Origin: Ganoderma boninense
Taxonomy: Eukaryota > Basidiomycota > Agaricomycetes > Polyporales > Polyporaceae
Direction of reading: 5' to 3'
Length of the DNA: 64,000 nt
NCBI GenBank assembly: GCA_002900995.3
Contig: CM035306.1
Coordinates: 3,444,100-3,508,099, forward strand
Position numbers and translations under genes: made by a program. Positions within the stretch are counted from its first letter, which is position 1, and each line of letters starts with the position of its first letter. Below the pieces are notes generated by a model. It worked only from the letters and a program-made list of their open reading frames with translations, did not search any database and was not told the DNA's origin. Below, piece by piece: positions 24,533 through 36,922 of the stretch.

Positions 24533-27500
24533 ATGCCATACAAGTTATCCGCCTCACTCACCGCCCACGCCTCCGCTGTGCGTCGACCCGTCCTCCATCT
24601 CTCCCCCCGATGCTCACTTGGCCTAGGTTAGGGCGGTCGTGGGCCCTACCAACGATCTCATCCTCTCGGCCTCCCGCGATAGCACCGCGATATCCTGGAG
24701 TAGGACCGGAGGTGCCTCATTCGCTCAATCGTCTACTCTTCGTGCAGGTTCCCGGTGGATCAATGCAGTGGCGTACCTTCCCCCCGCCCCGGGTGCACCA
24801 GAAGGTACGCGTATCCTCTCACGCAGTGTCTCCTGGCCGGCCTTTGACGGTGGGACATAGGCTACGCAGTTACCGGAGGGCAGGACACCGTGATCAACAT
24901 CTTTGCGTTGCCGAGCACGAAGGGTGAACCTAGTTTCTCGCTCCTTGGACATACGGAAAATGTATGCGCGCTTCATGCATCGGAAGATGGCACTATCATT
25001 TCAGGTTCATGGGACAAGTGAGTCCTCTCCCCCTCAGCGCCCCATTATCGCCGTTCATCCTCCCCAAAGAACCGCCAAGGTGTGGAAAGACTTTAAATTG
25101 CTCCATGACCTTGTCGGACACCAGCAGTCCGTCTGGACAGTCCTCGCCATCGATGGCTCGCAATATCTCACAGGTGCGTTCCGCCTCGTCTCCCCGCGCG
25201 CGTGACACTTGATCGGTCTGACCGGACGGCCTGGCGAAGGTTCTGCGGACAACACCATTAAGCTGTGGAAGACGCACAAGAACGTTCGCACGTACCCGGG
25301 TCACACGCAGGCCGTGCGGGGACTCGCTCTGATCACCGACATCGGTTTCGCATCGTGTTCGAACGATAGGTACGCCCCCCCTTTCCGCGCTGGTTCTTGT
25401 CGGCGGGCCTAGATCCGTTACATCGGCAGCGAAATCCGAATCTGGACCATGGAAGGCGATTGCGTCTACACGCTCTCCGGCCACACTTCCTTCGTTTACA
25501 GCCTTTCTGTCCTACCAAACGGGGACATCATCTCTGGTGGGGAGGACCGCACCCTACGTATATGGAGAGGTATGTCGCGGCCATCTGGCTGCCCGACTGT
25601 TCCTAATGCATACAACGATTTATGGCATCGCTTCTAGATGGAGAGTGTGAGCAGACATTGGTACACCCGGCCATCTCAGTATGGTCCGTCTCGGCAATGC
25701 CAAACGGCGATATTGTCACTGGCTGCAGCGATGGCATTGTGCGTGTATTCAGCGCCCAGGAAGAGCGCTGGGCACCCGCCGACCAGCTCAAAGCATATGA
25801 CGACCTTGTCGCCTCGCAAGCACTTCCATCAGAGCAGGTCGGCGATGTCAAGAAGTCAGATCTGCCAGGGCCTGAAGCGTTGGTGCAGCCAGGTGTGTCC
25901 GAGGAACGGAGCCGCGCTGGGGATAAGGCTAACTGTTGTCCAGGGAAGAAACCTGGTGAGGTCAAGATGATCAAACGAGGCGACAATGTAGAAGCGCATC
26001 AGGTATATTCTTAATTCACCTCGCGAGGCTCTTTCGACTAACTAGGTTATGGCTGAAGTGGGATAGCTCTTCGGGATGGCAGAAGATTGGGGATGTCGTC
26101 GATGCAGTAGGCTCCGGCCGGAAACAGCTTCACGAAGGACGGGAGTACGACTACGTCTTCGATGTTGATATCCAGGATGGGGTACCACCGCTCAAGCTAC
26201 CCTACAACGTTAGCGGTGAGCATATAATCAAAAGATTGGTACTTCAGCGGATGTTGATGGTACTGCAGAGAATCCGTACACTGCGGCCCAGCGTTTCCTC
26301 CAGAACAATGACCTCCCCTTGAGCTATCTTGACCAAGTCGTCCAATTCATCGAGAAGAACACTGTTGGTGTGAACATTGGTGGTGCTAACAATCAGTTCG
26401 TAGATCCATACACCGGTGAGTATCCCTTTTGCTGGCTTGTTTCTGTGTGTGCTTACGTTCCGATATTTTAGGTGCTTCTCGTTACCAAGCGGCGCAAGCC
26501 CAATCTAGCGGCGGTGCTTCAGAGTTCATGGATCCTTTCACTGGTAAAGCGATGGAGGTTAAGATCTTCTTCTTGTCGCATCTGATCACGTTTGTTAGGT
26601 GCTTCGCGATACCGTGCAGCTGCGCCCGCGCCCGCACCCCCGTTGATGGCTCCATCACACTCATCCCCAGCCATATCAGCTAGCGACCCTTGGACGGGGG
26701 CTTCAAGGTATTCCAGCGGACCCACCTCACCAGTTACGCCACCACAGCAACCTCCAGCAGCCCTTGGGAGCGTGATTCCTGTGGTATGCTAGTTGCGTTT
26801 TTGTGATATGTAAATCCTTCCACTGACGGTGTCTCAGCGAACACCACTGTCTTTCCGTCAAGCGCACGTTTCTGCGATGCAGGCGAAGCTCTACCAATTT
26901 GACCAGGCGCTGCGTAACGAGATTGTGGGTGCGCATATATGCCCTGGATAGAGCGGCAACTGATTTTTTACCCTCCAATAGTCTACCAGTAATCTCGCCA
27001 TGTACCCACAGGAGTTGAACCTGATCGAGGAGACGTTCGCGTACCTGACACAAGCGGTGTCGCACCCGCAGGATCCTCCATCAAAGAAGCTGACGCACAA
27101 CCATGTCGACGCGATGATCCAACTTCTCGAACGGTGGCCGCAGTCTCAGCTGTTCCCTCGTACGTAAAATCTAGACTTGTTACTCATTCGTAAGAGGCGC
27201 TGACGGTTGAGTGTTTGTCCAGTCATGGATTTGAGCCGTCTGGTCTCGGCCTTTTGTCCTACTGCTTACGCCGACCCTGTTCTCCGTGCGCGATTCGTGA
27301 CGGCCTTGTACACCGGCGCACATTGGAATGAGCCATGGACATCGCCGCTCCCGAAGCCGCGCGAGACGAACTTGCTCTTCCTCTTCCGTTCGTTGGCCAA
27401 CATCTTCCAGGATGGTGTCATCCTGGGTGATGGGAGCTGGGTACAGGAGGTGGGTGTATGCCGCCGACCCCCTTTGTGGTGACTATGCTCATTGGGTCGA

Positions 27501-28026
27501 TCCCCAGAACCTCGATCTCCTCGGCGGATCGCCATACATGATCCTCACGAACTCTCTTCGAGTGTCTCTGGCGACGATCTTATTGAAGTATGTGTTTTAT
27601 GGAATCTCTGTGGAAAGTGGCCTAACGAGGATCGCCGTACTATAGCCTATCTTGCACCGGGCTCAGGGACTCCCTGCCTGACCCCGTTAGGGATCGATTG
27701 GTTGGCTTGGTTCTCGAGGTATGATTTGACCTACCTGGCAGTATACCTTGGACCTGACGCCGTTTCGAGATCCTTACGGAGGAGAACCGGGAGGCGGAAG
27801 CAGCCTACCGCGCTTTGGTCACTCTCGGCAATATCGTGAGTTGGATCTGCAGTTCCGATGGCGCGTGCACTGACAGGAAGGATAGGCGTTCGCCGGGAAG
27901 GAACACTCGCGGCCTCTCAGCGCCGAGCAAAGAGCTGCAGCCGGCAAAGTGTTGTCATCCCTCCCATCGACGTTCCCTGAATCGCGGATCCAAGGCGTCT
28001 CGAAAGAGGTCGCCGCCCTTCTTTGA
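24533..28026 (+). CDS. DOA1: Doa1/Ufd3 (PLAA homologue): WD40-PFU-PUL ubiquitin-binding Cdc48 cofactor
   Basis: Binds ubiquitin and Cdc48/p97 in ubiquitin recycling, ribophagy and mitochondrial protein degradation. Starts MPYKLSASLTAHASAVRAV. WD40 repeats run to about 25760 (LGHTENVCALHASEDGTIIS, HKNVRTYPGHTQAVRGLAL, LSGHTSFVYSLSVLPNGDII). The PFU ubiquitin-binding domain is at about 25955-26420 (EAHQWDSSSGWQKIGDVVDA, YDYVFDVDIQDGVPPLKLPY). Three copies of a DP-aromatic-TGASRY motif follow. The PUL Cdc48-binding armadillo domain is C-terminal and ends GVSKEVAALL, stop 28024-28026. The many introns remain in frame at every junction tested. It stands alone behind a large gap and is convergent with the Ca2+/H+ exchanger. 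Confidence 0.95.
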
Positions 28027-29214
28027 CCCCCTCGCTCCATCTGCCCGGCTTCTCCGAAAAACGCAACACATTCCCGCGCTCAATGTACAATCGTAATCGC
28101 ATTCTTGTGGTGAAATAAGGGTGTCCTTTTAGGTGTATCCATGCTCCCTCTGGCTCGCCTCCCTGTGCCGTCCATTTCTATCATCGCCCAGCGCCTTTGG
28201 ATCTGTCTCGACGACGATGACTTGTTCCCTCGATATTCTCCTCGTGTCATGACGCGGATGGACTTTGCTGCCTTACTGTAGGACTCTCAGCATCCCTCCC
28301 CCACCCCACCACCATCAATATCAACTGTAGCCTGGCGTTCCCCAACACAACACAATCTCCAACTTCCTCCGTGACCCTTGCAATAATCTTTCTTGTCGAT
28401 AGAGCTCATTTGGACTTATAATGACGCCGTTTCGCGTATTGTTTCAATAGAGAAGTTGTAGCCGACGACCGAGAAGCCAGCTCGTCCCTTGCGCCCACTC
28501 GACTGAATGCGACATAGGGCGTGCGTGGCCATCAATCGTTCTTTTGTGCCCCGTGTGCCCACGGAACCACGCCAGAGTGATCTGAAAACGGACCTTGAAA
28601 TTCAGCAAGAGACTAACTAGTATATACAGATGGTGATATTCGAGGGGCAACATTAGAGAGGCACCTGAAGATTCTGGGCTACAGAGTGATGTGAATAGCA
28701 ACCGGTTGCAAGCAGCAATCAGGATTCCAGCATTTCGCAAAGCAAACAACCATGCGCCGTGGCATTACGGTAGAGCAGTAACCGTAACCTCCACCAACGG
28801 CGGTCTAACACGATATACTACGAGCTGCTCCTCGCGACGGACGCGAGAGGAGTCGATGTGTGTGAGTGTAAGTGAGGAGAATATTAACCAGCTCGACAAG
28901 GGCAAGACCGGCGGTGCAGCGACGAAAACGAAAACTGCGAGGCCGTCAGCTTGTCCTAGAAGCGCCGCCGTGAGTGGTACAGTACAGGAAGGAGATCAGA
29001 TCAGTGGAGAGCACGAAAGCGAAGCGTCCGCGGGGAAGGAGGGAATAGGCGTGGGTGCGCTGTGTCGCATGGCGCTTGCGTGCGGATGGAGGGCGGATAT
29101 ATGGGTGTTTCGGAGGTTAGTTGAAGTAGGAGGGGCTGCCTGTAGTGTGAGTGGGAGGGAGGTGTCGCAGCGGAGTGTACAGGCAGGTGTTGTGGCGAGG
29201 TGGAGCTCGCTAAG
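28027..29214. other. 1.2-kb convergent intergenic region
   Basis: Contains the 3' ends of Doa1 and of the exchanger. An open frame of about 180 codons on the plus strand (28691-29236) begins with GTG, shows no domain and overlaps the exchanger's last exon; I do not call it. No repeats or RNA genes seen. Confidence 0.5.
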
Positions 29215-31576
29215 CTACGAGACCCAGACTGGATAGAAACATCGTGTGGTCAGCGAGAGTGTAGTGCGCGGCAATTGGCGACCTTACAGGCAAGGGCGAC
29301 CACGAGGTATAGCGTGACCAGCATAAGACCTTCCATATAGTTCGACTTGCCGTCCCTACAGGTGCATGGTCAGGTATACTGCTAGGATGAATAACGTGCA
29401 AGGGACATACTGTATGAGGAAATTGACAAGGAGGACGGAGACGAAAAGCACAATGGTCTGTAGGCAGGACGTCAGCAGTGACGAACGTAGTTCAGTAGAC
29501 GCACAACGCACCTCGAAATCCGCGAAGAACAGGGTCAAGTCATGGTGGGTAATCCAGCCGACGATCACAAGCAACGGCACAACGAAAGCCGCAATTTGCT
29601 ATTAATATTCGGAGTCGCGGTGTTAGCCACTTTATCGCATGCAGACGCCACAGGCCGAAAACCGAAGGCCGAAAGGAACTCACGATCGAGCTGCCGACGC
29701 AGATGCCGATGGTAAGTTCCATCTTGTTCTTCATCGCCATCCACACTGACGTGACGTGCTCGGCCGCGTTCGCCTAGTTCATTTCGATCAGGCACGGGTT
29801 CGGCCGGAACCGCGGGAACACAGACGCACCACAATGGGAAGGAGGATCAAACCGATGAAGGGCTTCGGGATGTGGTAGCGCTCGGCGGTCTCTTCTATCG
29901 ACGCAACCACTGACGGAAGGCGCATATCAGCATGCGACACATGGGGCCATACGATCTGGGACGCACGATAGTCTGCGCACACCGAGGTGACCACGGTTAC
30001 CAGCAGCAGACTGTAGTGCAAGCCCGCTCAGTCACCTCTTCAAAGAAGAGCAGATGCAAGAACATACGCGGAGCCGGCAGCCACAGTGCTCATCTTGGCC
30101 TCTTCCTCTTCCTCATCCTCATTCACCTCGGGCACATACAGGAATGCGTGTGTCTTGAGCTGTGGGTACGAGACATGCTCGAGTTAGCCAGGAACGACTC
30201 GATGACGTCATGGGTAGCCGGACCTGGAACACCAAGTACGCAATGTACATGAGGAGCAGCAGGATGGCGGTACCGCGGGAGATGACCTTGAGGCCCTCGT
30301 ACGAGCCTGCGTCCAGCCGATCGAGGCCGAGCTCGAGCCGTGCCTTCTCAAGCGCGTCATTGACCGAGAGCGCATCCGCAGTGCCGTTCGAGTCCACTCC
30401 ATGAGACTTCGAGCTATGATAGGCCGCAGGAATAACCAGCGCTGTTAGGTTCCATGCCGCATGGGACCGCATGGCGTGAAGAATTTGTGCAATAGGACAG
30501 GCGATTGGACGATAGCAGGGACAGGGAGCGAACGTGGTGGCGAACGGACGGGACGGAAGTGAGTTCAACATGTTCGGTGGAAGCGAGGCGATGCGACGTA
30601 CTGATGCATGCCAGGGTCATGAGCTGCGAAGCAATGTCAGCGAGGGCCGAAGGAGCTGTCATGTGGCGGCGAAGCTCGGGGAAAGAGCGTGAACACGTAC
30701 CGAGCTTGAGCTAAATGATTCGATTGGAAAGAGTTAGCGGGAAGGGCAGTGCAAAACTGAAGCACGAGGCACTCACGTTTGTGCAGCGGTCACCTGGAAG
30801 TTGGACTCTGAGACGACCAGACCGCCTGTGGGTTACAGTATGAGACAAATAGAACGCATATATGGAGTAGGGTGAATGGCAAGGGCAATAAGGATTGCCT
30901 ACCTGCCAAGAAGGAGCATCCGAGGACAAGGAGAATGTTGGAAAGGATGGAACCAAGCAACTGCGGCGCGCTTCAGCATGACGAGACACAACCACTGTAG
31001 AGGACACTGACCGAAGTCTGGACAATACGAAGCTCGCCTGTGGAAGAGATGAGACCAACGGAGCGCGAAACCGAACCGAGGAGCGCGAACCTTGGAGGAG
31101 GGCGGCAATACCGACGATGATTTCGACCGCATTGCCAAAGGAGGCATTGAGGAGACCGGAGAGGGTTTGGCCGAGCTTGAGGGAAAGTTGATCTGTAGCA
31201 GCGCCAAGCATCTATATATTGAATAGAATGGGATATGCGTGTGGTTGTGGACCATCAGATCGACGCCAAGGAGCTCAACCAAATATAACGCGCGACGTGG
31301 AGACAAGCGACGTACGGCGGCCAGTGGCATAATTGCGATGAAGCTGAAGCTGAAACGGAGGGCGGCATCCCAATCTAGTTTGTGGGAGATGATACTGAGA
31401 GGAACGAAGAGCAGGAGGACGTTGAGGTATGAGCCGAAGAGGAAGAATTTGTAGGAGCTCAACCACGATGGTTGACCTTGTGTGGAGAAGGAGTCGGCGA
31501 GGCGCGCGAAGAAGGGCTTGGGAGGCCGGGCGCCATTGCCGTTTTCAAGGAGAGGCGTGCGGTCGGAGGGAGGCAT
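29215..31576 (-). CDS. VCX1: Vacuolar Ca2+/H+ exchanger (CAX/Vcx1 family)
   Basis: Pumps cytosolic Ca2+ into the vacuole in exchange for protons. The start MPPSDRTPLLENGNG is followed by an N-terminal regulatory tail, then TM1 (FLFGSYLNVLLLFVPLSII). The first CAX repeat includes NASFGNAVEIIVGI, the second HVTSVWMAMKNKMELTIGICVGSS. The G-N-x-x-E signature of repeat one is intact. An acidic cytosolic loop (EVNEDEEEEEA) sits between repeats. The last exon gives ALAFWVS, the normal family ending, only when the intron beginning GTAAGG after GCCT is removed; stop 29215-29217. A 10-nt exon (30701-30710) is required to read AAQTSSSLMTLAC. Divergent from the AhpC/TSA-like gene over 216 bp. Confidence 0.94.
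30701..30710 (-). other. 10-nt microexon of the Ca2+/H+ exchanger
   Basis: On the minus strand: AATCATTTAG / CTCAAGCTCG / GTACGTGTTC. It joins ..CAAAC to CTCATGACC and yields A-Q-T-S-S-S-L-M-T-L-A, the conserved segment after the first repeat. Both flanks are canonical splice sites. Confidence 0.82.
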
Positions 31577-31792
31577 TCGAATGCGCGGAGGGAGATGGCT
31601 GGAGAGAGAGACGGGACAAGGAGCGGATTTGTGCAGCGTTGAACGGATGCGCTGGGCTTTAACCAGGGCCCCAACGAACCGAACGCTGCCACCCAAAACC
31701 TCCACCCACAGCCTCAGCCCATTACGTAATTGCGTTCCCCCACCCGACTCCGCACCCGTAAATGTTCAACATTCATCCGCCCAACAGCCCCC

Positions 31793-32959
31793 ATGGCCAT
31801 GGCCTCCTCCGCGTCCCTCCCGTCCCCGGAGGTCCTCGCCGCCGCAGCCGCCCTCAATGTCTATGACGACACCGGCAACGAGGTCTCCTTCGCCAGCTTG
31901 ATCAAGGACCAGAAGACCATCGTCGTCTTCATCCGTCTGTATTTCTTCTGGCGCTTCTCCCAATTGTCTGGATCGCTCAACTCCTCATCCCTCCTTCACT
32001 CCGTATGCAATTACTATCCACAGGCCACTTCTGGTGTGGTGTGCGTCCAGCATTCCGTACCGTCATACAATGACACTGCCTAACAACGCCTTCCTCATTC
32101 TTTCAGAGCTGCCAAGTACGTCTTGTGCGCCTTGACTCTCAACCACAGCGCTTACCGCGGTTCCCCGCCCGACATAGCAATATGTCATCCAGCTCGCCTC
32201 GGTCCGCAACGAAGCCCTGGAACAGGCCAACGCCCGCCTCGTTGTTATAGGCTGTGGTGACTGGAAGCTCATCAAGGATTATTGCGGTGAGGAAACATTC
32301 CGACCTCGGGTCGCCCGATACACAGCTGAGCTGTAGCCATCGCGCGCTACTATCCACTTGGACAAAATATGATCGGACAGGCCTGACCGACTTCAAGGGC
32401 GCCATGTACGCTGACCCCTCGCGCAAGCTATACCACACCTTTGGCTTGATCGAGACTTTGGACCGCACTCCCGCTGGCCAAGAAAAACGTAGCTACCTTG
32501 GCAGGAGCCTCATTGGCAACGTCCTGACCAGCATCTGGGTCCGTACCTTCGCCAGTTCGCATCGCCCCCCTTCGTCATATCGGATCGCTGACATGGGGAT
32601 ACCTTTTGGGGGTTCGGAAAACTGATCGTGTTTTTTTCCCCTTGGCAATCCGATCACAGGAGGGTCCCCTGAAGCACCCGCAGCACTTTGGAAAGCAGGG
32701 AAACATCTCTCAGCTTGGCGGCGACTACGTTTTTGGGCCAGGTGGGTACATCCTGTGCTCAGCCGATTTTCGAACCAGCCTGACGATCTTCGTCTGCATT
32801 CTTCTAGGCGAGACATGTATCTATGCATCGCCCATGAAGCATACCGAAGATCGTAAGCCCTTTGCCTCGGTTCTCCTTGAATGCTGCTTAGCCTCATCGT
32901 CTTTGGCAGATGTCGAAGTCGGGGAGCTCATGAAGGAGGCTGGCGTAGCATACCCATGA
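31793..32959 (+). CDS. AhpC/TSA-type thioredoxin-fold (PRXL2-like) redox protein
   Basis: Thioredoxin-fold protein of the AhpC/TSA-like (PRXL2/AAED1) group; probable thiol peroxidase or reductase, substrate unknown. Starts MAMASSASLPSPEVLA. A small exon chain gives FIRHFWCGSCQQYVIQLASV, with a W-C-G-x-C active-site motif split by two introns (about 31936-32023 and 32042-32105). ARLVVIGCGDWKLIKDYC and AMYADPSRKLYHTFGL are family hallmarks; the protein ends VEVGELMKEAGVAYP. The junction after DYC is less certain: I favour an acceptor just before GLTDFKGAMY, because nearer acceptors put a stop in frame or shift it. Convergent with the histidine phosphatase, 91 bp apart. Confidence 0.85.
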
Positions 32960-33050
32960 TGGGTCGCAACACCGCTTCCCATTCGCCGTGTAGTCGTACA
33001 ACAAAACCAATGTATATGCGTTCCTTGTCTAACATCTGACAGCCTGTAGT

Positions 33051-34101
33051 CTAGTTCAACTTTACGTCCGCGTTATGCTCTAACAAATCTCCGTCCAGGT
33101 GTGTGGTATCCGCATAACTGAGCAGCACACCCTTCCCGCTCTCCTCTACATCAATCACCGATATCGAGGCGTTGTAGCACCACCCCGTCGAAACGCCCTC
33201 AGCTGCCCGCACCTTCCGGCTTCCGAGGAGGTTCGTGACGAGGGCCCCGATAAGCCCGCCGTGGGACACGGCGAGGATATGAATCGGCTCGAAGCCGAGC
33301 TCTTCCATCTCTTCTTCGGATTCCTCTCCGCCGGACAACCCCGCATGTGCAGCCCCGTTCGCATTCCAGCCGGACCCCGACTTCCCGTCCGGTGCTGCCG
33401 CGCAGTCGTCGCGCCTCGTCCGAAGCTCCGACGCCTTCCGCTGGGCGTGCCGCGCGACGGTCCCGTTCCACCACTCGACGCCGCGCGCGTTGAAGTCGAT
33501 CAGCGGCTCGAGGTCCGGCGGCGGGTTGCTCCGTTTCGCCGCAGACCTCCCCTGCCACTGCCCCATGAACTGCTCGGATGTTCGCAGATACAAAGTACAG
33601 TATGCGGGCGGGCGACCGTGTCCGCGGTCAGCGACGCTATGTTAAGCTTTACACAGAGCTCGGGCGAAGAACGGACACGCACCCGTTCCCTCAGAGCTTC
33701 CACCGCCTCGAGCTCGACATTCGGATGGTTCTCTAGGACAATCTCCGCGGTCTGCAGCACGCACGCGCACACCCGTGGTCCAGGATCGATAGTGCAATAC
33801 ACATCATGTGCAGCATGCGCCAGTGGGTGTGGGTATTGATGCATACATATGATGTCCGAGATCAGCCCACATCTCGTCCGTGCCGTAGACCGATAACGGT
33901 ACACCGCACCTTTCTCGCCCGCTGCAGGTCGCTGCAGTACGCCGCGCCGAGGGGCACGTCCTGAAGCGCAGACGCGACGAGGTTCGCCTGCTCGATGCCG
34001 GCGTCGTTGAGCACAGTGTCGAGCTGGCCCTGGATGACGCCCTGGCGGTTCGCGTCCGTCTCGCCGTGGCGGACGATGTAGACCCGCGCCACGACGGCCA
34101 T
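33051..34101 (-). CDS. Histidine phosphatase (phosphoglycerate-mutase-like) family protein
   Basis: Branch-1 histidine phosphatase fold; could be a fructose-2,6-bisphosphatase- or phosphoglycerate-mutase-like enzyme acting on a small phosphate ester. Starts MAVVARVYIVRHGETDANRQ with the catalytic RHG. Exon 1 continues AAYCSDLQRARK and exon 2 TAEIVLENHPNVELEAVEAL. The second catalytic His is in ILAVSHGGLIGALVTNLLG. A long low-complexity insertion (about 33300-33440, Arg/Ala/Gly-rich) separates the halves. Stop at 33051-33053. Residues needed for catalysis (RHG, Arg of QRAR, Glu, SHG) are present. Confidence 0.88.
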
Positions 34102-35277
34102 CGGTGGCAATGTCGCAGTCGTGGTGGAGGTCGATGAGGTCCCGGTGGCTGCTGTGAGGCGGTTATATGGGCGCATGCATGTCGGGGGTAGCGAGGTAAG
34201 AATCCCGGTTGGCGCGGAAATTCCTGCGGACTGGCAGATTTCACCACACTTGACATCGGGCCGGGACTCCCGCGAGAGGCAACCCACGTGGGAAGTGCGA
34301 ATAAGGAAAGTCAAGTACTGGTGCAAGCCGGGAGCGCGATATTAATTGAATCAGGTTTACAGCTGTGCACGTCTAAGGTGGAAGGTTCTACAATATAAAG
34401 GGAGTGAATCCTGTGGTTATAGGCAAACATCCATCGTATTCGCCACCGAGGCCAACACTACTAATGCTCTTGGTCTGCTACGCTGGCTCGGGCCCGGCGG
34501 CAGTGTCGCGAAGGCAAGATTCCGCATCGCGGAGGTCCAGGGTAAACCTGGAGACAAAGCGAGGTTAAACTAATGCAACTGCTGCCAACCTTGGAAGTCT
34601 AAAGGCTATACAGCTGTGGGCAAGTGGGCTCCTGCACACCATTCAGCGGCTCCAGTAAGCCAAGCTCGGGTTCGCATAAGTAAGTTGGGCGGTCAACCCG
34701 TCATCCGATCTGCATCTCACTTTGATCTGTGGAGAGTGCGTTGCTCAAGCTATCATAGTGGTACACGCACCCGGGTGCATGATCGTGGATAGCGCTTGAA
34801 GAATGCTGGTAGCTGACCTCGCAGTTTCGAACCCTGGAGCCACGTTAAAATCGAGAAGTTTCTGACCTACCTAATCACGGTTGGAGAGGGGACGGCTTGC
34901 AGCATCTTGCCGGGGGTGCGCAGGAGAGCTTGAGCTTGCGACGAATGTATGAAGTGGTTCAGTGATGGCACAGAGATAAAGTAATTGGATTGTTGGAGTT
35001 CGATATGGATCTACAGAAGTTTCAATTGGTGAAATATGTTTATGACCCGGCTACATGACGTACCTCGATACAGGACTCGCTGTAAAATGTCAGGGAGCGT
35101 CTTTGGGCATAAAACAATGGAAGCATGGGTGGAAGCATAGGCAAGAAAGCACATATGTACAGCAAACAAGCAATAGATGCGCAAGGCGAGCGTAGCGTAG
35201 GACTGTATTATTAGATATAAAAAGGCGACGAACGTACTGGAAAGCGGCGGCAAACGAAAACAAAGATGTCGGCGTGA
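34102..35277. other. 1.2-kb intergenic region
   Basis: Includes the promoter of the minus-strand histidine phosphatase and the 3' region of Gtr1. A TATA-like AATATAAAGG occurs near 34391 on the plus strand but no gene follows it. A T-loop-like TTTCGAACC at about 34827 does not fold into a tRNA. Only short frames without homology are found. Confidence 0.45.
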
Positions 35278-36531
35278 CTATGAGAGGAGGCTGTTGCCTT
35301 GTAGTTCTTCAAACTTGGGGCGGGCGAGGCGAATATTCATCCTCAGAGCGGCAGTTTCTATGTAGACCATGTTAGACTTGGGAGATAAAGACTCATGTAG
35401 GATTGACACACCTATTGTAGGATCATGCACAACGATCAAGACATAGGTATTCCTCGTCAGCTCGTCCAGGACGGCGGTAAACTCCGGTAGCTCCATCTCC
35501 AACGTGTGGAATTCTTCGCGAATGCGGGCACAGGAGTACTTGAACGCCTTGATCAGTTCCGAGGTGCGCTCGTACCGCGTTAGCACCATCTTATGCGGAT
35601 CTGGATCCTCCTCCGTCTCATCGTCAGAGTGATTTGTGGCGGAAACGTGGCCATTTGCTTTGGTCGAGGAGGGATCAGACTCCCTCGCTATGGCGACGTG
35701 AGGGGGACGCGGTGGAGTGGAAGTAGCGATGACAAGGAAGGTGGTCCGCTCAAAAAGCACGACCTCGGTGGCGCTACATGCTGACGCGAGCTTGGCGAGA
35801 TGACGCGACAGGACGGAAGCATTTGGGATGAGTATGTGCACTATCCTCGACCATGCCTGGCAGCGCGAAAACGGAAAGCGTTGGTTAGATAGGCATGCTG
35901 AAAGGAAATGCTCAGAGGGTACTCACATTGTACAGTGATTCGTCATATATGCTGGTGCCAAAAACGGCGATCTCGACGTCTCCGCTGGCTTCCTTCAGCT
36001 CCATCGTTTTCCGCGCAAGGGTCTCCATCTTTGAACCTCCTTTGGCGAGATCCATCTTGTGCACGAGGAGGAAGACGGCCGCATTCGGGCTGTACTTCTG
36101 CAAGGCACCTAGACAGGCCTTGTAATAGTCCAAGTCCTTTTCCATATTGCGAGTCTCGACCTCAAAGACGTAAATCATGACGCCGACATGTTGGAAGATG
36201 GTAGACTGCTGGATTGACAGGTAGGAGTCCATGAAGGCGTCTTGACCGCCACAATCCCAGAGGTTCAGGATCAAGTCGCCCAGAAAGCGAACGTGGTTCT
36301 GTTCAACGTCAATAGTCGCGCCAAGACGGGAAGTCAAGGAGGCGGGGTTATTTGAGCTAGGAAGACGTTGTAGTTACGTCCGACTGGTATTGAGAGAATG
36401 CTCACAAGATCAGAGAACGCATAGACGTCTTCCCACTGCCAGACGCGCCCATCAACAAGACCTGATGCATCCACTTCAGAAAATGTCCACGAGGGTGGAA
36501 AGGGCAACAGAGCTCGCACCTTCTTCTTCAT
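35278..36531 (-). CDS. GTR1: Rag-family GTPase Gtr1 (RagA/B homologue)
   Basis: Subunit of the Gtr1-Gtr2 heterodimer that recruits and activates TORC1 at the vacuole in response to amino acids. MKKK is followed by an intron, then VLLMGASGSGKTSMRSLIF (P-loop), then SNNPASLTSRLGATIDVEQN, with the switch I Thr. WDCGGQDAFMDSYL is the Rag-type G3 motif and HKMDLA the G4 motif. After two introns the C-terminal roadblock-like domain starts near ILIPNASVLSRHL; a Ser/Asp/Glu-rich insertion (HSDDETEEDPDPH) lies inside it. The last exon ends FEELQGNSLLS, stop 35278-35280. Strong match throughout. Confidence 0.94.
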
Positions 36532-36922
36532 CGTGAACCAGACGTCCTTGAATTGCTAAGACGAGCCTCCCGAGATTGAAGCTATGGCGTAGGCAGTGTC
36601 AGAGAACTGGATCGGGACCAAGCTGGCGTCGGCCTAGTCTTGTGGATGGTGACAGCAGCAAATGGTTGGTTACGAGGAAGAGAGAAATGGGAGTGAGGAA
36701 CAGGTAGTTGCTGTTACAAGCCAAGGGGTGATCATGGCAGTATGAGGTAAATCCAAAAGGCGCTCGGCCTCCTGACCCCACTTCGCCACTTCGCTGGACT
36801 TAACATTATTTCCGACGCGCATCCACAAGCGAAGCGAAGCACAGTGGAGGATGATATACATTCATTCGTTGGGCTGCTGCATCGTACAACTGTCCTACAC
36901 AATCCATTCTATAGACCGTGAT
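36532..36922. other. Short intergenic region (390 bp)
   Basis: Gtr1 promoter and lumazine synthase 3' region on the same (minus) strand. No additional gene or repeat seen. Confidence 0.5.

Noticed and set aside
24091..24561. Minus-strand frame of about 156 codons at the Doa1 start
   Set aside because: Overlaps the Doa1 first exon and leader, has no domain, and its composition follows the pyrimidine-rich leader.
28691..29236. Plus-strand frame of about 180 codons
   Set aside because: Starts with GTG, low-complexity, overlaps the last exon and 3' region of the Ca2+/H+ exchanger.
34800..34850. tRNA-like T-loop (TTTCGAACC)
   Set aside because: The flanking bases do not form the T stem, and no acceptor or anticodon arm could be paired on either strand.
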